Below, piece after piece: positions 15,962 through 24,674 of a stretch of 64,000 nucleotides of DNA. The DNA comes from JABDKJ01 sp964609215 (GTDB lineage: Bacteria > Bacteroidota > Bacteroidia > Flavobacteriales_D > JABDKJ01). Location of the stretch: contig CAZSQZ010000001.1 in NCBI GenBank assembly GCA_964609215.1, positions 434,001 to 498,000 on the forward strand. The letters are read 5' to 3'. Each line of letters begins with the position of its first letter. Positions within the stretch are counted from its first letter, which is position 1. The translations under genes were made by a program, and so were the position numbers. The notes under the pieces are model-generated. The model worked only from the letters and a program-made list of their open reading frames with translations, was not told the DNA's origin and did no database searches.

Positions 15962-18603
15962 ATATCGCCTTTCACAAAGCGAATACTTTGACTTTCACCA
16001 TTTGTTTCTATACGCATAATATAAATCCCTGGCCGTAAATGAAAAACTTCTATAGGCAAGGAACTGTTTCCAGTAGAACTTTTGTTCTGAGAATAAACAA
16101 TTTGACCAGTTAGGTTATAAATTTGGATAGATACAGGGTTCAGATTAAAATTTCCAATTACATCAAAAGCACCGTTCGTTGGGTTTGGGAAAAGCAAAAA
16201 ATTGGAACCTTCAGGAATAGAAGGAACTAATTTATAGTTCTCAGGGAATAACTGAGATGATGGAATAATTTCATTTTCGATAATGGAAAAATTCCATTTT
16301 AAAGCTAACCTAGAAAAATCTTTGAAATGTTCATACTCTAATTTGAAATTGTAATATTCTCCAGCATTGAGAAGGATGTCATTTTCACTATTTTCAATTA
16401 CCAGTGTATTGAAAGATTCATTAATTAATACAGAATCTTCCAGAGTGAATTTTGCCAACCCATCGTGTAAAATTTGAAGATTATAAAGGCCAGTATATGG
16501 AGCTAGGATAGAACCTGAATAATGAACACTAAAACTATCGGTGGGAAAATCTTCGTTCCAGCGGAAAGGGCTAAAAACCGTCCAGTTTTCATTAATTACT
16601 TCAGATTCACTGGACTGATAAAGCTCTTTCCCAGAACCTACCCCCCTATAATAGTCAACACTAATATTTCTATTTGACTCGCCTTGAATATATTCATGTA
16701 ATTCCAAATATTCAGCAACTATTGAGGTATCTATGGCATTAAATTGAAATTCGTTTTCCAATACGTTTTCATCCCAATGATTGAATTGATATAAATGATT
16801 GTTTTGAATCACATAATCGGGACATTGTAATGTGCGTCTCATGCCTTTTACACTTATGATATCAAAAGGACTAAGAGCTGAGTTTCCATCAGCGGAAATA
16901 AATATTTGAGAGGGAACTGTAGCTACATTAAAACTGCACAGCTCGGGAAAAACATCGGAAAAAGCTGTTTGAGAAAGCCCATCTGAATCAATTACCTTTA
17001 GGTTAACTCTGTACCAAACATCTGTGGATACCTCACCGAAATTGGGAATTACATAGTATCCATTGGTAATTCCTGAAATGTTCTGCATGGCCGGATGCGT
17101 ATGAACGTTGTGATGGAAATCAATATTCCAATAATAATTGCTTGCCGGAATGGACGGCTCATCAGGGTCTGTTACTGTTGCACTAAAATACAATGTGTCT
17201 CCAGCTACATAATTTGAATTATCAAGAGAAGTCTGGATATGAACTTCAGGTCTTGTTCCATCTACAACTGTTAGAAATACAACATCTGATGTATCAGAGC
17301 CAAAGGAATTAGAAACAACACAGAAATATTCGGTATTATCCATGGACAGAGAGACGTTATTAATTTCTAGACTATTGGACTGGCTCGAAATAGATTCTCC
17401 ATTTTCATACCACTGATAAGTTATTTCATCTTCTGATAGTGCGTTCAATTCAAAGATCACATTTTCTCCTACAGCAGCTATGAAGCTTTGTGGCTGAGAA
17501 TATATATTCGGAGTACTTGTTCCTGAAAATTGAATCCTAAAAATTTTACCTTGATTAATATCAAGAATATATAAATTGCCATTTCCATCAAAACAGATAT
17601 CTACAGGTTTTGATAAACCAGTAGCAAAGGTTGCAGTCTCATAGGTTATAGGGTCCAATGTTTTTAACCATCCATTGCAGAAATCCATAAAAAAATACTT
17701 GCCAAAATACTCTGGAGGGAAAGTACTTGAATTCGGCTCATAGAAACAAGCTCCTACTATGGCACATCCATCCTCATGATTGTAATAATGAATGGGATCA
17801 GCGTAACTTTCCGGTGGCTGGGTTCCGTTTTGTATAGGCCCTTCAATTAGATTCCAACCAAAGTTATTTCCAGGGAGAAGCTCATTTACTTCTTCAAAAT
17901 CATTGTTCCCAACATCATTGAAAAAAATTCTTCCAGTATTTATGCTTTTGGCCATAGAAAAGGGGTTTCGAACGCCATAAGCCCAAATGCCTTTGTATTT
18001 ACCTTCGAGTTGATTGTAGAACGGATTATCTTCAGGAATACTTCCATCTGGGTTTATGCGGAATATTTTTCCTAATGAAGAATTGAGATTTTGCGCTTGT
18101 ACCCAGTCTGTTCCATCTCCTAAGGCGACATAGAGTTTACCATCATCACCGAATAGCATAGCTCCGCCATTATGCCATTCTCCCCACATAGGATCAAATT
18201 TGAAAATTAATTCCTCACTTGAGGGAACAGCAGTATTTCCAGCATCAACAACCTTTGATATCTGGTTCAAATTACTATCAGGTAAAGAATAATATAAGTA
18301 GATTAACTTATTGAACTCATAGTTAGGATCAAATGTTAAACCATTTAATCCCCGTTCTCCTTGAGTCTCTGTTGCCACTTCTATAAATGGTTGGTCTAAT
18401 AGAATTCCATCCTCAATAATTCTAACAGAACCTGATTTTTCCGTAATAAAAAGTCGTCCATCAGGAGCGAATTCCATAGAAGTTGGTAAGTCCAAACCAT
18501 CCACAAAGACATTTATTTCAAAACCTTGAGGAAGTTCCTGGCAAAGAAGGGTTAAGTCAACAATAAAAGAACAACAAATACACATGATAGTTCTATAAAT
18601 CAT
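15958..18603 (-). CDS. T9SS-exported PQQ-dependent sugar dehydrogenase with Ig-like and PA14 domains
   Basis: Predicted secreted multidomain protein of 881 aa. After a signal peptide comes a GSDH/HHIP-like beta-propeller (about 25-365) with MEFAPDGRLFITEKSG, GDDGKLYVALGDGTD and IWAYGVRNPF. An Ig-like module (about 372-460) follows, then a domain with a HHNVHTHP stretch (near 505-512), a PA14-like region (about 655-775, sugar-binding in other proteins) and a T9SS type A sorting domain starting near FPNPTNGAFDV. It follows its paralogue by three bases on the same strand. The substrate is unknown; PQQ binding is inferred from the family only. Confidence 0.85.
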   Translation of the reverse strand: MIYRTIMCICCSFIVDLTLLCQELPQGFEINVFVDGLDLPTSMEFAPDGRLFITEKSGSVRIIEDGILLDQPFIEVATETQGERGLNGLTFDPNYEFNKLIYLYYSLPDSNLNQISKVVDAGNTAVPSSEELIFKFDPMWGEWHNGGAMLFGDDGKLYVALGDGTDWVQAQNLNSSLGKIFRINPDGSIPEDNPFYNQLEGKYKGIWAYGVRNPFSMAKSINTGRIFFNDVGNNDFEEVNELLPGNNFGWNLIEGPIQNGTQPPESYADPIHYYNHEDGCAIVGACFYEPNSSTFPPEYFGKYFFMDFCNGWLKTLDPITYETATFATGLSKPVDICFDGNGNLYILDINQGKIFRIQFSGTSTPNIYSQPQSFIAAVGENVIFELNALSEDEITYQWYENGESISSQSNSLEINNVSLSMDNTEYFCVVSNSFGSDTSDVVFLTVVDGTRPEVHIQTSLDNSNYVAGDTLYFSATVTDPDEPSIPASNYYWNIDFHHNVHTHPAMQNISGITNGYYVIPNFGEVSTDVWYRVNLKVIDSDGLSQTAFSDVFPELCSFNVATVPSQIFISADGNSALSPFDIISVKGMRRTLQCPDYVIQNNHLYQFNHWDENVLENEFQFNAIDTSIVAEYLELHEYIQGESNRNISVDYYRGVGSGKELYQSSESEVINENWTVFSPFRWNEDFPTDSFSVHYSGSILAPYTGLYNLQILHDGLAKFTLEDSVLINESFNTLVIENSENDILLNAGEYYNFKLEYEHFKDFSRLALKWNFSIIENEIIPSSQLFPENYKLVPSIPEGSNFLLFPNPTNGAFDVIGNFNLNPVSIQIYNLTGQIVYSQNKSSTGNSSLPIEVFHLRPGIYIMRIETNGESQSIRFVKGDI

Positions 18604-18606
18604 GCG

Positions 18607-21060
18607 TTACTGACTTTTTACAAATCGAATACTCTGACTTTCTCCTTCTGTTTCTATTCGCATAATATACATTCCTGAGCGCAATTGAAAAATCTCAACT
18701 GGAATGTTGCTGCTTCCTTCAGGCATTATGGTTTCTGAGTAAATTTTTTGCCCAACTTGATTATATATGTCAATTTTCACAGGATCTAAATCGAAATTCC
18801 CTTTGATAGTCATATAGTCTATTCCAGGATTTGGAAATAAAATAATATCCTCTGGGACAGGTAATGGAATGGTGTCGTTGCAATCAGGGAAAACGCTCTT
18901 TTCATCATACCCCTTTAATCCAGCTGCATCCTCCACCTCCAATCTTATTCTATAGTAGTAAGTTACATTTTCCTCACATGGTGCGGGTTGAATAAAAGTG
19001 CTGGTGCTTATATTGTTATCAATAGGCTGAGGATGGAAATGCGTGTTGTGATGAAAAAAGGTTTGCCAGGTATAAGTCAGATCATTTTGGCTGTGTTCTG
19101 CATCGTTGACACTTGCTTCAAGTGGCAGATTGCTGGTTTGCTGAAGAGGATATAAATCGCCTTCATTAAAACTTGTAATATCAACTTCGGGAGGAGTATT
19201 ATTCAATGAAACAATAAGTGTTTTTGTTCCAATATTGTTGGCAGAATCGGTAACATTGAGCTGAATTTCAAACATTTCCGGGTCAGTTCCTGAGGCCACA
19301 AAGGTATGACTTGGGCTTTCCTCCATACTGGAAGAACCATCGCCAAAATCCCAATCAAAGGTAATAGGGTCGTTATCAGGATCGAAAGATTCACTTCCAT
19401 CAAATTCCACAGTTAAGGGGCTAGGTCCGAAATATATATCAGCTTCTGCTTCGGCAATAGGCTTTAGGTTTTCTGCAAAACACACCCTATAAAATTTGCC
19501 AGAAAAAATATGGGGGAAGTATAAACACCCATCGAAAGGATTTACCGATAAATGAATAATGCCCTCCATATCGTTTAGAAAAGGTTCGGCTTTGATAAGG
19601 TTATCGTTTTCATCAAACCAAAAGGTTTTAATCCACCCACTAAAATCTGCGTGAAAATAGGCTCCGAAATACTCTTCTGGATAATTGACACTATTATAAA
19701 AAGCACCTCCTACACTAGAAATACCTTCGAATTCCTCCATGCCCAACTCAGCATCTATAATAGAAACACCTTGTGATTCTCCAGAACTATTAAATCCAGG
19801 AATAAGTGTTTTGTCTTCAGCGCTATTGGCTTCATTCATATAGGCAATTACTGGCCTTTCATGAATAAATGTTCGTATGTCTTCAATGGGTTCAAAGCCA
19901 TCACAAGGATTGCCAAAGAAATTAGTATGACTGGAGTTGGGTTGTTGAATCAAGTCCCTAAAACGGTAGTGTTCGGTTTGGCAATTTGTTCCATTGAAAA
20001 GCGGATTGTCCAGTAAAATATGTTCAGTGGGTTTGGGATCATAACCGGGTTGTAATACCATTCCTTCATATCGAGGCCACCCAAAGTTTTGACCAGGATC
20101 ATTTGAAACATTTATCTCCTCCCATTTATCTAAACCTACATCACCAATATAAAAGCTTCCTGGATTTCCATCCTCTGGATTTAATGAACCCGTATTTGGT
20201 TTTTTGGTAAACCTAAAGGGATTTCGTAGTCCCAATGCCCAAACTTTGGATTGATCTGAATTAGGGTTTTCTTCATTATAAAACGGATTACTTGGATAAC
20301 CTTCACCAGTTTGAGGGTTTATTCTAAGCAATTTTCCATTGACAGAATTAAGGAGTTGCGAGCGAAAGGAACCCACATCTTCATATTCTTCCAACATTCC
20401 TAAAGCCAGTCCTTGATCATCATATCCAAAATCAGGAACAGGAAGCCCACCTGTATGAAAATCTACCCAAGTAGTACCTTCACCAGCGGTAATCATCAAT
20501 GAGCCATCTGCTCCAAATGCAAGAGAACCAACACCATGTGTTGGTGATGGTATAGCAATCCCATCTTCGAAATCGTTCCCGAGTAAAATAAATCTTGATC
20601 CAGGCACTATTGTTCGGTAATCACTAGTGCTTAGCTGAAAACGTGTGACTCTACCCGTTTGTGCTTGCCACATGTCGGTATGATCTGGGTCATAATTTCC
20701 TGTTCCAAACTGGGTCAAATAATGTTTGTCCAATGCATATAATAAGTAGACATATCCATTTGAAAGAAAATTTGGATCTAAAGCGAAACCGGTCATTCCT
20801 AAATCACCATAAAAAGCAACTTCTTCAGAAATATCAATAATGGGTGCGGCATCCTTAATGCCATTTTCAATGACCCAAACCAAGCCATTAAGTTCCCAGG
20901 CATAAGTAAAGCCATTTTCAGCATAGGTCATTCCTGCAGGAGCAATCCAATCTTCAGAAACCACTTCTAACTGAAAGCCTTCAGGGACTGTTTGGCCTTT
21001 CACAGGAAGAAAGGAAATAAGCAAAAAGGCTGCTAAAGCAAATTTTAATATTTTACGCAC
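18607..21060 (-). CDS. T9SS-exported PQQ-dependent sugar dehydrogenase with PKD domain
   Basis: Predicted secreted protein of 817 aa. A signal peptide is followed by a GSDH/HHIP-like propeller (about 25-515; MTGFALDPNF, SLAFGADGSLMITAGEGT, VWALGLRNPF, NFGWPRYEG). A PKD domain (about 545-620) contains FDGSESFDPDNDPITFDWDF, followed by a beta domain with HHNTHFHP. A T9SS type A sorting domain starts near FPNPGIDYMTI. The last 20 residues are almost the same as those of its downstream partner. It is the first gene of a two-gene operon and lies 12 bases from the divergent gene at 21073. Confidence 0.85.
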   Translation of the reverse strand: MRKILKFALAAFLLISFLPVKGQTVPEGFQLEVVSEDWIAPAGMTYAENGFTYAWELNGLVWVIENGIKDAAPIIDISEEVAFYGDLGMTGFALDPNFLSNGYVYLLYALDKHYLTQFGTGNYDPDHTDMWQAQTGRVTRFQLSTSDYRTIVPGSRFILLGNDFEDGIAIPSPTHGVGSLAFGADGSLMITAGEGTTWVDFHTGGLPVPDFGYDDQGLALGMLEEYEDVGSFRSQLLNSVNGKLLRINPQTGEGYPSNPFYNEENPNSDQSKVWALGLRNPFRFTKKPNTGSLNPEDGNPGSFYIGDVGLDKWEEINVSNDPGQNFGWPRYEGMVLQPGYDPKPTEHILLDNPLFNGTNCQTEHYRFRDLIQQPNSSHTNFFGNPCDGFEPIEDIRTFIHERPVIAYMNEANSAEDKTLIPGFNSSGESQGVSIIDAELGMEEFEGISSVGGAFYNSVNYPEEYFGAYFHADFSGWIKTFWFDENDNLIKAEPFLNDMEGIIHLSVNPFDGCLYFPHIFSGKFYRVCFAENLKPIAEAEADIYFGPSPLTVEFDGSESFDPDNDPITFDWDFGDGSSSMEESPSHTFVASGTDPEMFEIQLNVTDSANNIGTKTLIVSLNNTPPEVDITSFNEGDLYPLQQTSNLPLEASVNDAEHSQNDLTYTWQTFFHHNTHFHPQPIDNNISTSTFIQPAPCEENVTYYYRIRLEVEDAAGLKGYDEKSVFPDCNDTIPLPVPEDIILFPNPGIDYMTIKGNFDLDPVKIDIYNQVGQKIYSETIMPEGSSNIPVEIFQLRSGMYIMRIETEGESQSIRFVKSQ

Positions 21061-21072
21061 TCAATTGAAAAT

Positions 21073-22452
21073 TTGAATAAAAGTAAGCTTTTCGGGTCAA
21101 TTTTAAATTTGTTTGGCAATTCCAAAGGTGCCATTTCTGTGATTTTTATTCTCTTTATTTCCTTTGGTTTTTATTATGGAAAGTGGAGAACTGAAAAAAT
21201 AATTCAATGGGACACCATTGTTTACTATGAATATTTGACTGCTGCCTTCATGTTTAATGACATGTCTTTTGGTTTCATTTACAGCATGCCCGATGATTTT
21301 GATGGTGAAATTTGGTTAGAAACGGGCCCGAATGGCGAACGCTTTCCTAAAACAACAATGGGCGTTGCTATAATGCTTACACCAACCTATCTGATAGCTT
21401 ATTTCTTGAATTATGTATTTGATTTTGGTTCATACGGATATTCATCATTTTTTCAGTTTTTCATCTTTTTAGCTGGGCTATTTCATTTTTTAGCGGGTAT
21501 TGTCATTTTGAGGAAAATACTAAGGCATTATTTTTCAGATAAGATAGCAACTATAACCTTATACGCTTTCTCTCTCGCAAGCGGAATTCTTTTTTATGCG
21601 GTAATTGAGCCCGGAATTTCTCATGTGTATTCCTTCTTCCTTTTTACCTATTTGATTTGGTTAACCATCAAATGGCATCAAAAGGCGAGTTGGAAAAACA
21701 CCATTTTGATAGGATTGGTTTTGGGCCTTATTGTCTTGATAAGACCAACAAATATTATCATGGCCATTATTCCTTTGCTTTTTGGAATTGAGAATTTCAA
21801 GGATTGGATTCAATATTTTTCTAAGCATATTGGAAAAGCCATTGTGGCTATTACAATTTTTGCCATTGTAGTTTTTCTTCAGTTTGCATTCTGGAAATAT
21901 CTAACGGGTAACTGGTTAGTTATGAGTTACGGAGACGAAGGGTTTTTCTGGACAGACCCAAAACTTTTTGAGGGTCTTTTTGGTTTCAGAAAAGGACTTT
22001 TTATCTATTCACCTATATTGTTGGTGGCCTGTATTGGAATGTTCTTTGGTCATGGAAAACTCAGAAAGTTAAAATGGTCTTTTATTATTTTTTTGGCACT
22101 TCATACTTATATAGTTTTTTCGTGGTGGTGTTGGTGGTTTGGTGGAGGATATGGTCACAGAGCATTCATTGATTGCCTGACCATATTTGCAATATTCTTT
22201 GCAGCTACTCTGGAGTTATTGATGTTAAGGGCAAAGCAATATCAAAAGGCTCTGTTCATTTTGTTAATTGGTTTTTTTGTTACGCTAAATCAATATCAAA
22301 TCAAACAATATGATAGAGGACATTTGCATTGGGACGCGATGACTTGGGAAGCCTACAAAGCAATATTCTTTGCAGAAAACAATCCCTTTAATTACGAAAG
22401 GATTCTTGATTTTCCCGATTATGAGGAAGCAAAAAAAGGCAATGGGAGATAG
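21073..22452 (+). CDS. Polytopic membrane protein, GT39/mannosyltransferase-like
   Basis: Integral membrane protein of 459 aa with about ten hydrophobic segments. It starts at TTG 21073. The layout fits GT-C glycosyltransferases of the dolichyl-phosphate-mannose type: an early loop with acidic and aromatic residues (KIIQWDTIVYYEYLT), hydrophobic pairs linked by short basic loops, and a late WWCWWFGGGYGHR stretch. I cannot identify the donor or acceptor. Two further sugar-transfer genes follow on the opposite strand, which suggests envelope glycan synthesis. Its stop abuts that of the convergent GT2 gene. Confidence 0.65.
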   Translation: MNKSKLFGSILNLFGNSKGAISVIFILFISFGFYYGKWRTEKIIQWDTIVYYEYLTAAFMFNDMSFGFIYSMPDDFDGEIWLETGPNGERFPKTTMGVAIMLTPTYLIAYFLNYVFDFGSYGYSSFFQFFIFLAGLFHFLAGIVILRKILRHYFSDKIATITLYAFSLASGILFYAVIEPGISHVYSFFLFTYLIWLTIKWHQKASWKNTILIGLVLGLIVLIRPTNIIMAIIPLLFGIENFKDWIQYFSKHIGKAIVAITIFAIVVFLQFAFWKYLTGNWLVMSYGDEGFFWTDPKLFEGLFGFRKGLFIYSPILLVACIGMFFGHGKLRKLKWSFIIFLALHTYIVFSWWCWWFGGGYGHRAFIDCLTIFAIFFAATLELLMLRAKQYQKALFILLIGFFVTLNQYQIKQYDRGHLHWDAMTWEAYKAIFFAENNPFNYERILDFPDYEEAKKGNGR

Positions 22453-23160
22453 CTATTTTCGCAAACCGTATTTGAGGATTACCCAAAGTATTCTTAAGCC
22501 ATCCATATTTCTAATTTTCTTGCCCTCTCCTTTGTTTCTTGGATAGTAATTAACGGGAACCTCAGTAATTTTAGTTCTATTTCGTTTCGCTGTTTTTATA
22601 ATCAACTCCGCTTCAAAACCGAATCGGTTTTCTTTAATATCAAGGCTATTAAATAATTGTTTTGAGAACAATTTATAACCACAGGCAATGTCTGTAAAAC
22701 GAACATCTATAAGCAATGAAGCAAGATTGGAAAATAACTTATTGAAGAAATATCGCTTATATGAATATAAAGGCCTAATTCTACCAGCCATGTATCGAGA
22801 TCCGTTTACCAATTCATACCTTCCAGTTTTATATGCTTGAATTAAGTGCGGAATATCACTTGGGGTCAATTCTAAATCGCTGTCTTGAATAATTATAGCA
22901 TCTCCTGAACAATTTTCAATACCGGTCTTTACTGCCGCTCCTTTACCTTGGTTTTGTTTGTGATGTAGAAGTTCCACTCTCTTATTAAATTCAGGATGAC
23001 TTTCAACCGATTTAGAAGATTCATCAGTAGAAAAATCATTGACTACCAAAATTTCAAAGCTGTCTGTTATTTTTTCCAAATCAAGGGCAAAAAGACTATT
23101 TAGAACAGTACTTATTGACTTCTCTTCATTATAAAGCGGTATGATTATGCTTAAGCGGAT
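22453..23160 (-). CDS. Glycosyltransferase family 2, start codon non-canonical
   Basis: Inverting GT-A glycosyltransferase of the dolichol-phosphate-mannose/glucose synthase kind, about 235 aa. Motifs are LSIIIPLYNEEKSI (N-terminal nucleotide-sugar strand), VVNDFSTDES, QNQGKGAAVKTGI, IIQDSDLELTP (DxD-like) and NGSRYMAGR. The first in-frame TTG (23079) would remove the N-terminal strand that every GT2 enzyme needs. The frame stays open to a stop at 23176-23178 but contains no ATG, GTG or TTG there. I place the start at the ATC at 23158-23160, which gives the usual short lead into LSIIIP. A sequencing error or frameshift is an alternative. It could supply a lipid-linked sugar to the neighbouring GT39-like proteins. 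Confidence 0.75.
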   Translation of the reverse strand: MRLSIIIPLYNEEKSISTVLNSLFALDLEKITDSFEILVVNDFSTDESSKSVESHPEFNKRVELLHHKQNQGKGAAVKTGIENCSGDAIIIQDSDLELTPSDIPHLIQAYKTGRYELVNGSRYMAGRIRPLYSYKRYFFNKLFSNLASLLIDVRFTDIACGYKLFSKQLFNSLDIKENRFGFEAELIIKTAKRNRTKITEVPVNYYPRNKGEGKKIRNMDGLRILWVILKYGLRK

Positions 23161-23186
23161 AAGATAAAATGAGTGCTAATATTACA

Positions 23187-24674
23187 TTAATTATTTTGTT
23201 CTAAAGACCAATGTTCAACAGTAATATCGGAACTTTCATACCATTTACTATCCAAGCTGTATCCCTGACCTACTAAAGTTTTGGAAATGTTCTTTTCAGA
23301 ATCTTTATAATCCCCAATAATGAGCACTACTTCTTTTCCTTTATGATTTTTTTTAATACCATGGTAATCATAGATGGAATAAAAACCATCTGCCTCCATA
23401 AGTGAATCTCTTTTCGAATATTTGCTAAAATATTCGCGATTGAAATAGTAAGAAAAATCATTTTTTCTCCAAGTCGGCAGTACATAGAAAACCATGTTTT
23501 CGTTTTGTTTTTCTTTCACCATTTCTGCCACCTTGTCCCAGCGCATATAACCTCGGTTGGAAGGGTTGAAGCTTTCAAAAAAGGGGAGAACAAAGAACAA
23601 ACACAGAACCAGTCGAAGAATGACAGGAATTCTCAGGCTGCTCAGCACATAAGCCAATGCTAAAAAGATTCCAATACTTGCAAATAGCATATACCTGACC
23701 CTAAAAACGGGAGTGTATTGAGCGATCCAATAATTAAGGTAAATGGGGATGAAAAAAACAGCGATAAAAAGAAGTAGCTTTTTAAAATCAAATCGCCTCG
23801 AAAAAGTCTTGAAGAAGAAATTGGCTACCAATAATACAAGGCCTGCAAATAATGCATACTTCATATTTCGGTAAGACGGATCATGACCTGATAACTTAAA
23901 AAAGGTCAATTTCAATTCATGTAAACCAGGCTTTCCCAACCAAAAGTCATCATCGGGAATGGTATCTTTAAAATTTAAGAGTTGCGGTATAAATAGAATA
24001 GCGGAGGCAACAAAGCCCACCCCAATTCGCAGGAAATCTTGAATCCTTTTTGGAATTAAAAAGAGTAGGATAAGTGCTTCAGTAATGGGCAAAAGAACAG
24101 AGGTATAGTGTGCATAGGGTAGAAGGGTGTTAACCAGACAAAGCGCCACAATGTTTTTCCAGCTTGTTTTATCCAAGAGATTAAGGAAGAAATAGATGCT
24201 CAAAGATGCCAGCAAAAACACCAATGAAAAAGCACGGACTTCATGGGAAAAATCGAAATGCACATCGCTAAAAAGGAAGAGACAAGAAGCGGTGAATGCT
24301 CCTAGTAAATTCATGTGTTTCTTTCCAATATGAAAGGTGACAACGGCAGCACCCGTGCTAAATAGTGCAGACAAACTCTTGACAGCTACAGGCCCAATTC
24401 CAAACAACTTAATCCAAAAATGAAGCAATGTGAAATACAAAGGAGGGTTAGCCTCTCTTGCTAACTCAGCATAAAGTTCCGAAAGACTTTGTTGAGAATA
24501 GAAAATTGTAAATGCGTCATCGTGTTTTACATGCATTTCTTCCAGAAAGAAAAATTTATAAAAAACATTGAGCGCAAGAATAATCCAAAAGCTAATTTGA
24601 ATGGCCCTTTCATTTTCGAAAAAACGATCCAAGAACGAATTTACTTTATGCCAATATTCCTTCGCCTTCTGCAA
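23187..24674 (-). CDS. Glycosyltransferase family 39-like membrane protein
   Basis: Integral membrane protein of 495 aa, GT-C/ArnT-like. The first external loop has the DD motif (MHVKHDDAFTIFYSQQ, near 48-63), placed like the catalytic acidic pair of PMT/ArnT enzymes. REANPPLYFTLLHFWIKLFG is typical of bacterial GT39 proteins. About ten hydrophobic segments are followed by a soluble C-terminal part of about 120 residues. It starts at TTG 24674, inside the end of the ABC gene (29-base overlap), so it is probably translated from that transcript. The GT2 gene follows after 26 bases. Substrate unknown. Confidence 0.75.
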   Translation of the reverse strand: MQKAKEYWHKVNSFLDRFFENERAIQISFWIILALNVFYKFFFLEEMHVKHDDAFTIFYSQQSLSELYAELAREANPPLYFTLLHFWIKLFGIGPVAVKSLSALFSTGAAVVTFHIGKKHMNLLGAFTASCLFLFSDVHFDFSHEVRAFSLVFLLASLSIYFFLNLLDKTSWKNIVALCLVNTLLPYAHYTSVLLPITEALILLFLIPKRIQDFLRIGVGFVASAILFIPQLLNFKDTIPDDDFWLGKPGLHELKLTFFKLSGHDPSYRNMKYALFAGLVLLVANFFFKTFSRRFDFKKLLLFIAVFFIPIYLNYWIAQYTPVFRVRYMLFASIGIFLALAYVLSSLRIPVILRLVLCLFFVLPFFESFNPSNRGYMRWDKVAEMVKEKQNENMVFYVLPTWRKNDFSYYFNREYFSKYSKRDSLMEADGFYSIYDYHGIKKNHKGKEVVLIIGDYKDSEKNISKTLVGQGYSLDSKWYESSDITVEHWSLEQNN

